Shown: piece by piece, positions 15,289 to 25,924 of the stretch | Position numbering within the stretch: the first letter of the stretch is position 1 | Layout: each line of letters opens with the position of its first letter | Assembly: GCF_004216905.1 (NCBI RefSeq) | Contig: NZ_SGXJ01000001.1 | Coordinates: 992,001 to 1,056,000, forward strand | Origin: Kribbella sp. VKM Ac-2569 | GTDB lineage: Bacteria; Actinomycetota; Actinomycetes; Propionibacteriales; Kribbellaceae | DNA length: 64,000 nt | Direction of reading: 5' to 3' | Notes under the pieces: generated by a model | What the model was told of the DNA's origin: nothing | Databases searched by the model: none | Seen by the model: the letters and a program-made list of their open reading frames with translations, nothing else | Position numbers and translations under genes: made by a program

Positions 15289-17154
15289 TTAGACCGGCGC
15301 GACCGTGCCCTTGTACATGCCCATGATCACGAAGTTGTCCGCGTACGGCGCGTTCTTCAGGATCGGGTCGTCGTCGGCCGGGAACTTCGCCACCCGGGTG
15401 CCCTCGAGCGCGGGGTTGTTACCGTAGCGCTCCCAGAGCGGGATGATCGGCAGCAGTTCGTTGAACGCCATCGCCGCGGCGGTGATGTTCTTCTTCTGCT
15501 CGTCGACGTTCAGGCCCTGTGCCGACTTGTCCACGACCTGCTGGAGGTCGATCGGACCGGCCGAAGTGGTCTGCTTCAGCGGGAAGTTCATGCCCTTGCC
15601 GCCGGAGTTCGCCGCGATCACGTAGTTGAACGTGTACAGGTCTTGGACGAACGCGAAGTACGGGTGCGGGTGGCTCGACGCGCCCCAGCCCTGGATGGCG
15701 ATGTCGAACTTGCCGGCCAGGACGTCCGGGTTGAGCTGGGTGAACGTGATCCCCCGCTTGGTGATGTTGAACCCGAACTTGGTCAGCTGGTCGGCCGCGT
15801 TGGTGGCGGCCGGGTTCCAGTCGGCGAACTCGGTCGGGAACTTGATGTCGTAGGCGGCCGGCTTGCCGTTCGGCAGCGTCCACTTGCCGCCGTTCTTCTT
15901 CCACCCGGCCGCGGTCAGCAGCGAGGTGGCCTTGGCCTCGTCCTTCTCGTACGCCTGCAGCTTCTTCTGGTCGGCGTCCGAGACCCAGTCGGGCACCAGG
16001 ATGTCGGAGAAGCCCGCCATGAACTTGCAGGGCTTGCCCGAGTCGCCGAGTGCGACGGTTCCGTTCTCGTTGCGGTCCAGGACGTAGGCGATCGCCTGCC
16101 GCACCCGGGCGTCGGCCAGCTCCGGGTGGGCGGTGTAGTTGAACACCAGCGCCGGGCCCGAGTACACCGGCGGCCGGAGGATCCGGAAACCGCTGGACTG
16201 CAGGGTCTTCTCGGTGGCCACCGCGAAACCGTGGGTGGCGTAGTCGACGTCCTTGTTCAGCACGACCGGGGAGATGTCCGAGGTCTCACCGTTGTACAGC
16301 ACGACCTTGGTGAAGCCGATCTTGTCGGCGAACAGGCCCTTGTCGTTCTTGACCAGCGACATCTGCGCGTTGGTCATGCTCTTCACGTCGAAGTTGAACG
16401 GGCCCGAGACGACCGGGTTCTCCGGACGGAACTTCTGGAAGTCGCCGTTCAGCTTCTTGCCCTCGGCGCTGTCCAGGCTGGTCTTGGCCTTCCGCATGGT
16501 CTCGGCCTTGGTCGCCCACTCACCGTAGACCGAGTCCGGCAGGATGCCGGCGCGGAGGATGTAGCGCTCCAGCACGGTGGACGGCGTACCGATGGTGAAC
16601 AGCACGGTGGTGTCGTCCTTGGCGCTGACGTCGGACAGGAACGTCCAGTCCTGCTGGCGCAGCAGCCAGCGCAGGTTGAACGTCGACACGACGTCCTTCG
16701 CGGTCACCGGCTTGCCGTCGCTCCAGGTCAGCCCGGAGCGCAGCTTCAGGGTGTAGGTCTTGGTCGCCTCGTCCAGCGTGCCGGACTCGGCCATCATCCA
16801 TTCCCACTTCTTGTCGGCCCAGTAGTACATGCCGGCGCTCGGGTAGACGAGGTCGAAGTACGGGCTGTTGCTGGCCTGGATGCCGTCGGTGACACCGGCG
16901 ACCAGGTTGAAGTGGCCCTTGGGCGGCAACTGGTACGGGTACGCCCCGTGGAACTCCTTGTTGCCGGACTTGCCGCTGTCACCTCCGCTGGCGTTCGGCT
17001 TGCTCGGCGAACACGCCGTCACAGACCCGATGCCGGCCACGCCGACACCGGCGATACCGAAGATCTGGAGCACGTGCCGGCGGGAAATCGCGTTGGTCAG
17101 GGCGCTCGCGCCCGTCCCGTTGGTGCCGGAATCGTTGGTGCCGGTGGGACTCAT
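15289..17154 (-). CDS. ABC transporter substrate-binding lipoprotein, family 5 (peptide/nickel type)
   Basis: 621 residues from ATG 17154, with AAGGACGAAGG just upstream. The N-terminus has a long Ser/Thr/Gly-rich lead, a twin-arginine motif (SRRHVLQ, Arg25-Arg26) and a lipobox ending at Cys48 (GSVTAC), so it is probably a Tat-exported lipoprotein. The body is SBP_bac_5: GLTWSDGKPVTAKDVVSTF, a middle domain with ALVFNYTAHPELADARVRQAI, and FDIAIQGWGASSHPHPYF near the end. It captures oligopeptides or related solutes for the importer encoded upstream. It is the last gene of that operon, after a 61-nt gap. Confidence 0.95.
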   Translation of the reverse strand: MSPTGTNDSGTNGTGASALTNAISRRHVLQIFGIAGVGVAGIGSVTACSPSKPNASGGDSGKSGNKEFHGAYPYQLPPKGHFNLVAGVTDGIQASNSPYFDLVYPSAGMYYWADKKWEWMMAESGTLDEATKTYTLKLRSGLTWSDGKPVTAKDVVSTFNLRWLLRQQDWTFLSDVSAKDDTTVLFTIGTPSTVLERYILRAGILPDSVYGEWATKAETMRKAKTSLDSAEGKKLNGDFQKFRPENPVVSGPFNFDVKSMTNAQMSLVKNDKGLFADKIGFTKVVLYNGETSDISPVVLNKDVDYATHGFAVATEKTLQSSGFRILRPPVYSGPALVFNYTAHPELADARVRQAIAYVLDRNENGTVALGDSGKPCKFMAGFSDILVPDWVSDADQKKLQAYEKDEAKATSLLTAAGWKKNGGKWTLPNGKPAAYDIKFPTEFADWNPAATNAADQLTKFGFNITKRGITFTQLNPDVLAGKFDIAIQGWGASSHPHPYFAFVQDLYTFNYVIAANSGGKGMNFPLKQTTSAGPIDLQQVVDKSAQGLNVDEQKKNITAAAMAFNELLPIIPLWERYGNNPALEGTRVAKFPADDDPILKNAPYADNFVIMGMYKGTVAPV

Positions 17155-17215
17155 CCTTCGTCCTTTCTGGACTGACCACACACCTATGTGGGTCAGTTAC
17201 TACTTACTGGTGGGA

Positions 17216-17422
17216 CTAACTACCGCCCTCGCGTTTTTCCCGGCGCCGGGTGATGACCACCCCGACGACGACCACCAGGCCCAGTAGCAGGCCCAAACAC
17301 AAGGTGAACAAGGTGACGACGAACTCCGGGGTGCCCGGCGTCAGGGTGAGCAACAGGACTCCGCTGGCCAGCACCAGGAACGCCGACCAGCTGAGCGCCA
17401 TCCGGCCGATCTGCGACGACAT
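17216..17422 (-). CDS. Small two-helix membrane protein in the ABC importer operon
   Basis: 68 residues. Two hydrophobic helices (about 9-28 and 34-57) are followed by a basic tail (TRRREKREGG), predicting both ends inside the cell. The ATG overlaps the last base of the ATPase stop codon (TGATG), so it is translated as part of the operon. I do not recognise a family. The position between the ATPase and the binding protein suggests an accessory role in the transporter, which is inference. Confidence 0.75.
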   Translation of the reverse strand: MSSQIGRMALSWSAFLVLASGVLLLTLTPGTPEFVVTLFTLCLGLLLGLVVVVGVVITRRREKREGGS

Positions 17423-18483
17423 CAGGCCCTCGGTTCATCCGACCGTGCCTCGTCGTCGAGAGCGGCCACGCCGTCCCGCGCGACTACGTGGCACGCGGCG
17501 GACTGGCCGGACCGGATCGTGACCAACTCGGGGACCGCCCCGTCGCACAGCCCGTCCTCGAACAGCGGGCAGCGCGGATGGAACGTGCATCCGGACGGCA
17601 GGTGCGCCAGGCTCGGAATCTCCAGGCTGCGCAGGGACTCGCGGCCCTTGGTCTTGGTCAGGTCCGGGTCGGGCTCGGGGATCGCGTCGATCAGCGCCCG
17701 GGTGTACGGGTGCGTCGGCGCGTTGATGATCTTCGGCGTCGGCCCGAACTCCACGATCCGGCCGAGATACATCACCGCGGTCTTGCCGTGCCAGCCGAAG
17801 TACTTCGCGATCGCCAGGTCGTGGGTGATGAACAGGAACCCGACGCCGAGGTCGTCGCGCAGCCGGCCGAGCATCGCGAGCACGCTGATCCGGATCGAGA
17901 CGTCCAGCATCGACGTCGACTCGTCGGCGATGATCAGCTTGGGGTCCAGCGTCAGCGCCCGGGCGACGGCGACCCGCTGCCGCTGACCGCCGGACAGCTG
18001 GTGCGGGTACTTCGACAGGTAGTTCTCGGGCGGCGTCAGGTCGACCTTGGCGAGCAGCTCGGTCGCTCTCTCGACGGCTGCCTTCTTGGTCTTCACCACG
18101 CCGTGCTTGAGGAGCGGGGCGGTGATCGTCTGCTGGATCGTCCGGGTCGGGTTGAGCGAGGCATATGGGTCCTGGTGGACGTACTGCACGCTGCGCCGGA
18201 ACGTGGTGAAGTCGTCCCGCTTCAACGCCCAGATGTCGGTGCCGTCGAACGCGACCTCACCGCTGCTCGGCCTGGCGAGACCGGCCGCCATCCGGGCCGC
18301 CGTCGTCTTCCCGGAACCGCTCTCGCCGACCAGACACAGAACCTCGCCGGGGTTGACCGACAGGTTGATGTTGTCGACCGCCCGGATCGGACCGGCCTTG
18401 GTGTGGAACACCTGGCTGACCCCGCCGAGCGTCATCAACGGCGCCCGGCCCGCGGTCTCGGGGGATTTCTCCAACGCGCTCAT
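17422..18483 (-). CDS. Oligopeptide/nickel-type ABC transporter ATPase (DppF-like)
   Basis: 353 residues from ATG 18483, which overlaps the preceding ATPase stop by 4 nt (ATGA). Walker A is GESGSGKTT, the signature is LSGGQRQRVAVARAL, and Walker B is LIIADESTSMLD. This last motif reads ESTS where most paralogues have EPTS/EPTA. The C-terminal oligo_HPY extension has LAHLPSGCTFHPRCPLFEDGLCD with the usual Cys pair. It drives ATP-dependent import with the partner ATPase and two permeases. An in-frame extension to 18651 is not coding. Confidence 0.95.
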   Translation of the reverse strand: MSALEKSPETAGRAPLMTLGGVSQVFHTKAGPIRAVDNINLSVNPGEVLCLVGESGSGKTTAARMAAGLARPSSGEVAFDGTDIWALKRDDFTTFRRSVQYVHQDPYASLNPTRTIQQTITAPLLKHGVVKTKKAAVERATELLAKVDLTPPENYLSKYPHQLSGGQRQRVAVARALTLDPKLIIADESTSMLDVSIRISVLAMLGRLRDDLGVGFLFITHDLAIAKYFGWHGKTAVMYLGRIVEFGPTPKIINAPTHPYTRALIDAIPEPDPDLTKTKGRESLRSLEIPSLAHLPSGCTFHPRCPLFEDGLCDGAVPELVTIRSGQSAACHVVARDGVAALDDEARSDEPRA

Positions 18484-19568
18484 GATGCGTTCCCCAAGTC
18501 GCTCGGCACCTCGCGCTGGAGGTGCACGTCCTTCCAATGGATGCAGGCCGCCTCGTGCGCGTCGCCCGGCTCGTCGGTGATCGGGAGCAACGGCGGGTCC
18601 TCTTCCTTGCACTCCTCGGTCGCGTACTTGCATCGGGGATTGAACGTACAACCCGGCGGGAGCGCGGCGAGGCTCGGCGGTCCGCCCGGGATCGACTCCA
18701 TGTCCGGCAGGTCGCCGACGATCGGCGGCACGGCCTTGATCAGCCCGAGCGTGTACGGGTGCCGCGGCCGGTAGAACATGTCCCGGACACCGCCGGTCTC
18801 GATGATGCGACCGGCGTACATGGTGGCGACCCGGTCCGCGAGCTCGGCGGCCAGCGACAGGTCGTGGGAGATGAAGATCATCGAGAACCCGAGCCGCTCG
18901 CGGACCTCGTGCAGGACGTCGACGACGGACCGCTGGGTGAGGATGTCGAGCGCGGTGGTCGGCTCGTCGAGGATCAGTACTTCGGGTTCGAGCAGCAGGC
19001 TCATCGCGATCAGCACGCGCTGCCGCATACCGCCGGACAGCTCGTGCGGGTAGCTGTCCATCACCCGGGACGGCTCGAGCCGCACCAGCCGGAGCAGCTC
19101 GCCGGCCCGGTCCTCGATCTCCTGCTTGGTGAACTTGGTGTGCGCGCGCATCGTGTCGTGCATGTGCGCGCGGATCTTCAGCACCGGGTTGAACGCGTTC
19201 ATCGCGCCCTGGAACACCATCGCCGCGTCCCGCCAGCGGAACTGCCGCAGGTCCCGGCCGTCCAGGCCGAGAATGTCGATCTCGGTGCCGTCGCCGCGGT
19301 TGAAGGTCACCTGGCCGCTGGCGTGCCCGAGCCGCGGCAGCAACCGCAGCAGGCCGAGCCCGAGCGTCGTCTTGCCACAGCCGCTCTCGCCGACGAGTGC
19401 GACGCTCTCACCCGGAAACAGGTCGAGGTCGACACCGCGGACCGCCTGCACCGTCGCACCGGAACCGGTCCGGTACTCGACCTTGAAGTCGCGGATGGAC
19501 AGCAGCGGCTTGCCCTCGCCGCCGCGCTTCGCACGGGTACTCGAAGAAGTAGTCGTCACAGTGCTCAC
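18480..19568 (-). CDS. Oligopeptide/nickel-type ABC transporter ATPase (DppD-like)
   Basis: 362 residues from GTG 19568, chosen because it overlaps the permease stop by 4 nt (GTGA); a second GTG at 19559 is possible. Walker A is GESGCGKTT, the signature is LSGGMRQRVLIAMSL, and Walker B is VLILDEPTTALD, followed by the H-loop in FISHDLSL. The C-terminal oligo_HPY domain has LAALPPGCTFNPRC. It works as a heterodimer with the DppF-like ATPase encoded next. Confidence 0.95.
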   Translation of the reverse strand: MSTVTTTSSSTRAKRGGEGKPLLSIRDFKVEYRTGSGATVQAVRGVDLDLFPGESVALVGESGCGKTTLGLGLLRLLPRLGHASGQVTFNRGDGTEIDILGLDGRDLRQFRWRDAAMVFQGAMNAFNPVLKIRAHMHDTMRAHTKFTKQEIEDRAGELLRLVRLEPSRVMDSYPHELSGGMRQRVLIAMSLLLEPEVLILDEPTTALDILTQRSVVDVLHEVRERLGFSMIFISHDLSLAAELADRVATMYAGRIIETGGVRDMFYRPRHPYTLGLIKAVPPIVGDLPDMESIPGGPPSLAALPPGCTFNPRCKYATEECKEEDPPLLPITDEPGDAHEAACIHWKDVHLQREVPSDLGNAS

Positions 19569-20461
19569 CGGTCCCGGAGCCGCGGGTTGAGGATCTCTTC
19601 GAGGGATCTCGTCATCATCACCAGTCCGAGCTGCAGCAGGATGATCGCGACGATCGGGCTGAGGATCCAGGCCAGGCTCGCGTCGTTGAAGATGGCGCCG
19701 GCGATCCAGGCACGGTTGAGCATGATGCCCCAGTTCGCCCCACTCAGCGGCGCCAGCCCGAGCAGGTAGAAGCCGACCAGCTGGTAGATCGCGTTCGTCA
19801 CGCCGATCATGAAGTTCATCAGGATGAAGCTGGCCATGTTCGGCAGGATCTCGACGAACACCACCCGCACTGTCCCGAGGTCGAGCAGCCTGGCCGCCTC
19901 GACGAACTCTCGCTCCTTGAGGGAGAGGACCTGCGCCCGCACCGCCCGGGTCAGCACCGGCCAGGACAGGACGCCGACCAGCAACGCGAGCAGGATCGGC
20001 GAATCGAGCTTGAAGAACGCGCCGAGTACCGCGAGCAGGATGATCGGGGGGACCGTCAGGAAGACGTCGGCCACGGTGACCACCGCGGAGTCGACCCATC
20101 CGCCCAGATAGGCGGCCAGCGATCCGAGCACGATCGCGATGGCCGTCGAGATCGCCGCGGCGAAGAATCCGACGAAGATGACGGTGCGGCCGCCGCCGAT
20201 CATCTGGGCCAGGACGTCCTTGCCCTCGTTGTCGGTACCGAGCAGGTGGCCCGGGGAGCCGGCCGGGAGCAGGATCTCCTTGACGTTCGGCGCGATGTCG
20301 GGCGCGAAGAAGGGCCCGATCGCGGAGACCAGCACCAGCAGCAGCACCACCACGAAGCCGATGAAACCCGCTGGACTGCGGCGCAGTGAGCTGAGGATGC
20401 CGGCGAACCGTGAGACGCCGGTCGTGCCGATCGAGGTGACCGGAATCGATGCTTCTGTCAT
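19565..20461 (-). CDS. Peptide/nickel-type ABC transporter permease (DppC-like)
   Basis: 298 residues with about six membrane helices; the first is GFIGFVVVLLLVLVSAIGPFF (about 35-55). The cytoplasmic EAA loop is recognisable as EFVEAARLLDLGTVRVVFVE. The N-terminal cytoplasmic OppC_N-like segment precedes the first helix. The external loop has GSPGHLLGTDNEGKDVLAQMI, typical of the family. It is 6 nt from the preceding permease and overlaps the next ATPase, so it is in the same transcript. Confidence 0.95.
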   Translation of the reverse strand: MTEASIPVTSIGTTGVSRFAGILSSLRRSPAGFIGFVVVLLLVLVSAIGPFFAPDIAPNVKEILLPAGSPGHLLGTDNEGKDVLAQMIGGGRTVIFVGFFAAAISTAIAIVLGSLAAYLGGWVDSAVVTVADVFLTVPPIILLAVLGAFFKLDSPILLALLVGVLSWPVLTRAVRAQVLSLKEREFVEAARLLDLGTVRVVFVEILPNMASFILMNFMIGVTNAIYQLVGFYLLGLAPLSGANWGIMLNRAWIAGAIFNDASLAWILSPIVAIILLQLGLVMMTRSLEEILNPRLRDR

Positions 20462-20467
20462 CTCAGC

Positions 20468-21568
20468 TCACCCCTTGGCCTTGCCGCCGACCCGGATCCG
20501 CGGATCCAGGCGGCTGTAGAGGACGTCCGCGAGCAGGTTGGCCGCGACCACCGAGATCGTGACGACCAGGAAGATCCCCTGCAGCACCGGGTAGTCGCGG
20601 CCGTTGACCGCGTTGAAGAGGCTGAAGCCGATGCCCTGGTAGCCGAAGATCTTCTCCACGAAGATCGCGCCGCCGACCACGAATCCCAGCGACACCGCGA
20701 GCTGGCTGAACAGGGGCAGTACGGCGTTGCGTCCGACGTACCCGGACCGGATCCGGTTGTCCGACAGACCGCGCGCCCGGGCGACCGTCACGTAGTCCTC
20801 GCCGAGGGTCTCCACCGTGGACGACTTCATCACCAGCGCCCAGGAGCCGACCGTGGTCAGCGCGTAGGCGAGGATCGGCAGGAACGCGTGGTAGAAGATG
20901 TCGTTCAGGAAGCTCAGGCTGAACGACGGCTCCACTCCTGCGGTGTACGAGCCGCGGGCCTCGGTCAGGTTGAACAGCTGCAACTTCACGCCGAGGAAGA
21001 CCACGATCAGGATCGCCAGGATGTAGTTCGGGATCGCGTGCAGCAACGAGCCGATCGACGTCAGCAGGTGGTCCAACCAGCTCTCCCGCCGGTAGGCCAT
21101 GATCATGCCGGCCACGATGCCGACGATGAAGCTGATAACCGTCGCGACACCGACCGAGAACAGCGTCCACGGCAGGTAGGTCTTGATCACCTGCGCGACT
21201 GTGGTGCCCGGCGACAGCGTCGAGTTGCCGAAGTCGCCGTGCAGCAGGTTGACCATGTAGGTCGCGTACTGCGAGATCACCGGGGCGTCCGGGTCGAGCG
21301 AGAACAGGTTCTTCGCCTGTGCGGCGGCTGCCTCGTACGAGATACCGGTCTGCGCGATCTGCGTCTGGATATAGGTGTCGACCGGGTTACCGGGCAACAA
21401 TCTGACCAGGAAGAACGTACCGGTGGTGACGATGAAGACCGTCAGGACCGCCTTGAAGAGTCTTCGGACCAGCCAGGCGTTGACAAAACGCCGAGCAGCC
21501 GAGGGTCTCGGTTCGACGACCGGTCCTTCGATCAGCTTCGTCGCGGACGTGTCGACCGCACCACTCAC
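20468..21568 (-). CDS. Peptide/nickel-type ABC transporter permease (DppB-like)
   Basis: 366 residues from GTG 21568, with GGAGGTGAG upstream. The N-terminal helix (LFKAVLTVFIVTTGTFFLVRL) is followed by LPGNPVDTY, a DppB hallmark, then a periplasmic loop and five further helices. The EAA loop is LGEDYVTVARARGLSDNRI. The loop before helix 2 is longer than in E. coli DppB. It is the first gene of the five-gene importer operon that runs to the binding protein at 15289. Confidence 0.95.
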   Translation of the reverse strand: MSGAVDTSATKLIEGPVVEPRPSAARRFVNAWLVRRLFKAVLTVFIVTTGTFFLVRLLPGNPVDTYIQTQIAQTGISYEAAAAQAKNLFSLDPDAPVISQYATYMVNLLHGDFGNSTLSPGTTVAQVIKTYLPWTLFSVGVATVISFIVGIVAGMIMAYRRESWLDHLLTSIGSLLHAIPNYILAILIVVFLGVKLQLFNLTEARGSYTAGVEPSFSLSFLNDIFYHAFLPILAYALTTVGSWALVMKSSTVETLGEDYVTVARARGLSDNRIRSGYVGRNAVLPLFSQLAVSLGFVVGGAIFVEKIFGYQGIGFSLFNAVNGRDYPVLQGIFLVVTISVVAANLLADVLYSRLDPRIRVGGKAKG

Positions 21569-21707
21569 TGCTCACCTCCACGCGACTACCAGGGAAAGTC
21601 GGTGGCGCAGACCCTGATCAGCTCGACTTAGTAACACTGTCTTGCAAGGATCTGCGCATAGTGACGACAGTGTGCGCAACCTCGGTCACCGAGTCAACGA
21701 CTTGAGG

Positions 21708-21726
21708 CAACGTTGAGACAACGTTG
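21708..21726. promoter_or_regulatory. Tandem CAACGTTG palindromes upstream of the ABC importer operon
   Basis: Two perfect 8-bp palindromes (21708-21715 and 21719-21726) are spaced 11 bp apart, one helical turn, so a protein could bind both on the same DNA face. They lie 140 nt upstream of the first permease, in the space after leuA. Which regulator binds is unknown. Confidence 0.5.
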
Positions 21727-21815
21727 CGGACTGTGACGCAACGGTACCGGGGCGTGCAGGAATTGCCCGCCTCCGACACGGAGACGGGCAACTCGGAGTG
21801 AAGATTCGAACGCTG

Positions 21816-23681
<1,866 letters not shown>

Positions 23682-23824
23682 CTATGCACAACTCCCCCGG
23701 CCCGTCGAACCGGGGGTCTCGAGCGGCGAGACACGGAGAGTGATCAGGGTGTTCGCTGAGGATGTGCTGAGGATCCGCGTTGCGGGGTCGCGGGACAGCT
23801 CGCGACCGGTGCGAGGATGGGCGG

Positions 23825-24487
23825 ATGACGGCGCGAGTACTCGTGGTGGAGGACGCGGAACCGATCCGGACCGCCGTCGGGATCGCGCTGACCGAGGCCG
23901 GGTACGACGTACGGACGCGGCCGGACGGTGACGGGTTCGAACGGGAGCTGGCGACGTACCGGCCCGATCTGGTCCTGCTCGACGTGATGCTGCCGGGTCG
24001 GGACGGGTTCGAGCTGCTGACGCTCGCTCGTGAGACGTCGAACGCGGGCGTGATCCTGCTGACCGCCCGCGACGCCGTCGGGGACCGTCTGCACGGGTTG
24101 CGGACCGGCGCGGACGACTACGTGGTCAAGCCGTTCGTCCTGGCGGAGCTCATCGCCCGCGTGGAGGCGGTGCTGCGCCGGATGGGACGGCTGCGGACCG
24201 TGCTGACGGTGGGCGACCTCGAGGTGGACGTCGAGGCGCGAGCGGTACGCCGGGCCGGGACGGCGATCGAACTGACGGCGACCGAGTTCAAGCTGCTCGC
24301 ATTCCTGGCCGGACGGGACGGGAAGGTGGTCGGCAAGACGCAACTGCTGACCGCGGTCTGGGGGTACGACGACTACGCGGACAACCTGGTCGAGGTCTAC
24401 GTCAGCGGCCTCCGCCGCAAACTGGAGGCGCACGGCCCGCGCCTGCTGCACACAGTCCGCGGCTCGGGGTATGTGTTGCGCTCATGA
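23825..24487 (+). CDS. OmpR/PhoB-family response regulator
   Basis: 220 residues from ATG 23825, the point where the family N-terminus ARVLVVEDAEPIRTAVG starts. Receiver domain: Glu9/Asp10, phospho-acceptor Asp53 (LVLLDVMLPGRDG), switch Thr (VILLTARDAVGD) and Lys (VVKPF). The winged-helix Trans_reg_C domain spans about 128-220 (LTATEFKLLAFLAGRDGKVV, VEVYVSGLRRKLE). GAGGAT ends 6 nt before the ATG, so the transcript may be leaderless. It overlaps the kinase gene by 4 nt. Confidence 0.95.
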   Translation: MTARVLVVEDAEPIRTAVGIALTEAGYDVRTRPDGDGFERELATYRPDLVLLDVMLPGRDGFELLTLARETSNAGVILLTARDAVGDRLHGLRTGADDYVVKPFVLAELIARVEAVLRRMGRLRTVLTVGDLEVDVEARAVRRAGTAIELTATEFKLLAFLAGRDGKVVGKTQLLTAVWGYDDYADNLVEVYVSGLRRKLEAHGPRLLHTVRGSGYVLRS

Positions 24488-25788
24488 ACCTGTCGCTGCG
24501 GGTGCGGGTGACGTTGACTGCTATCGCCGTACTGCTCGTGGTGCTGCCGATCACCGGGCTGACGGTGAAGGCGGTGTTCGACGCGCAGGCGGAGCGCAGT
24601 CTCGACTCGCTGCTCACCGGGCGTGCGCAACTTGCGCAGCAGCTCGCGCGGCAGAACGTTGCACCAGGCAACTTGGTACGGCGGGTGGACGCCGACGGGG
24701 TCCGGGTGACGCTGATCCTGCGCAACGGGCGGCAGCTCGGTGCTCCGCCGATCGATCCGGGTGGGACCGTCCGGCAGGTGAAGGCCACACTTCAGGCCGG
24801 CCAGCAGACGAAGGGCGCGACGCTGTTGCTGTCCGCCGACACCGGGTTGCTGGCCGATGCGAGTGCCCGGCTGCGGAACGTCCTGTTGATCTCCGGCGGG
24901 CTGGCGATTCTGATCACCGCGCTCGCGTTGGTGATCGGGATGCGATTCGCGTTGGCGCCGTTGGATGCGATGACCGGTTTGGCGCGGTCGATCGCGGCCG
25001 GACGGCGGGGCGGGCGGCTGCAACCCTCGCGCGCTGACACCGAACTCGGTCGCACAGCAACCGCCTTCGACGAAATGCTCGACGCCCTCGAAGGCGCTGA
25101 GGGCGCGGCGCGGCGATCGGAAGACCGGATGCGGGAGTTCGTCGCCGATGCCGCACACGAACTGCGTACTCCGGTCGCAGGTCTGCAAACCGCTGCCGAG
25201 ACCCTGATCCAGCTCGGTCCGGAGGCGTCGGCCGCGCAACGTGAGGAGCTTGAGTTGTTGTTGGTTCGCGAGTCCCGCCGCGCCGGCACGCTGGTCTCCG
25301 ACCTCCTCGAACTCAGCCGGATCGACGCCGGCCTCCAGCTACATCTGGCGCCCGTGGACCTCGGCGATCTCGCCGAGACGCAGGCCGCTCGCCTTCGCTT
25401 AGTTGCACCCGACGTTCGCGTGGAGATCGTCGGCTCGGCGACGGTCATCGCCGACGCCGACCGGCTCACGCAGGTCCTCACCAACCTCGTCGACAACGCC
25501 CGCCAGGCCGGCGCCCACACACTGCGCATCACGGTTGCTCCCACCGGCGTACGTGTCGAGGACGACGGTCCCGGCGTACCCCCACCCGCCCGCGACCGCA
25601 TCTTCGCCCGCCTCGTCCACGGCCCCCACAGCAAAGGCGCCGGCCTCGGCCTCGCGATCGCCCGCGGCGTAGCCCAGGCTCACGGCGGCGACCTAACCGT
25701 CACCGACCGCCCAGACGGCCACCGAGGCGCCGCCTTCCACCTCCACCTCCCACCCCTCGCCCCGCCACCTGACCCACCCCAAACCTGA
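24484..25788 (+). CDS. Sensor histidine kinase, EnvZ/OmpR class
   Basis: 434 residues. Membrane helix 1 is at about 10-28 (TAIAVLLVVLPITGL) and helix 2 at about 134-156 (VLLISGGLAILITALALVIG), enclosing a sensor domain of about 105 residues outside the cell. HAMP follows (LAPLDAMTGLARSIAAGRRG). The HisKA box is DAAHELRTPVAGLQ with His225. The HATPase has the N box (LTNLVDNARQAG), VEDDGPGVPP and GAGLGLAIARG. The ATG overlaps the regulator stop. The C-terminal tail is Pro-rich. The stimulus is unknown. Confidence 0.95.
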   Translation: MNLSLRVRVTLTAIAVLLVVLPITGLTVKAVFDAQAERSLDSLLTGRAQLAQQLARQNVAPGNLVRRVDADGVRVTLILRNGRQLGAPPIDPGGTVRQVKATLQAGQQTKGATLLLSADTGLLADASARLRNVLLISGGLAILITALALVIGMRFALAPLDAMTGLARSIAAGRRGGRLQPSRADTELGRTATAFDEMLDALEGAEGAARRSEDRMREFVADAAHELRTPVAGLQTAAETLIQLGPEASAAQREELELLLVRESRRAGTLVSDLLELSRIDAGLQLHLAPVDLGDLAETQAARLRLVAPDVRVEIVGSATVIADADRLTQVLTNLVDNARQAGAHTLRITVAPTGVRVEDDGPGVPPPARDRIFARLVHGPHSKGAGLGLAIARGVAQAHGGDLTVTDRPDGHRGAAFHLHLPPLAPPPDPPQT

Positions 25789-25798
25789 CCCGCCGCGG

Positions 25799-25893
25799 CC
25801 GCATTTGCCTGGCTGACCAGCCAAATCGGGGGTTCCACACCCTGATTCCGGGTCAGGAACCCCCAACTTGCTGGGTCAGCCAGGCAAATGCGG
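25799..25893. repeat. Long palindromic element A between convergent genes
   Basis: A 95-bp imperfect palindrome. The left arm from CCGCATTTGCCTGGCTGACC pairs with the right arm ending GGTCAGCCAGGCAAATGCGG; inner arms GGGGGTTCC/GGAACCCCC flank a short centre with ACCC/GGGT. It lies between the kinase (ends 25788) and the convergent DUF1501 gene (ends 25925). Element B at 33827-33958 shares its design and core. It could end transcription from both sides or be a dispersed REP-like repeat. Confidence 0.8.
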
Positions 25894-25924
25894 TGCGGGC
25901 GGGGGCGCTGGGGTCGGGCGGGGG

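Noticed and set aside
15643-17175. A 510-codon plus-strand open frame
   Set aside because: Antisense to the ABC substrate-binding protein, whose signal peptide, family motifs and operon position are unambiguous.
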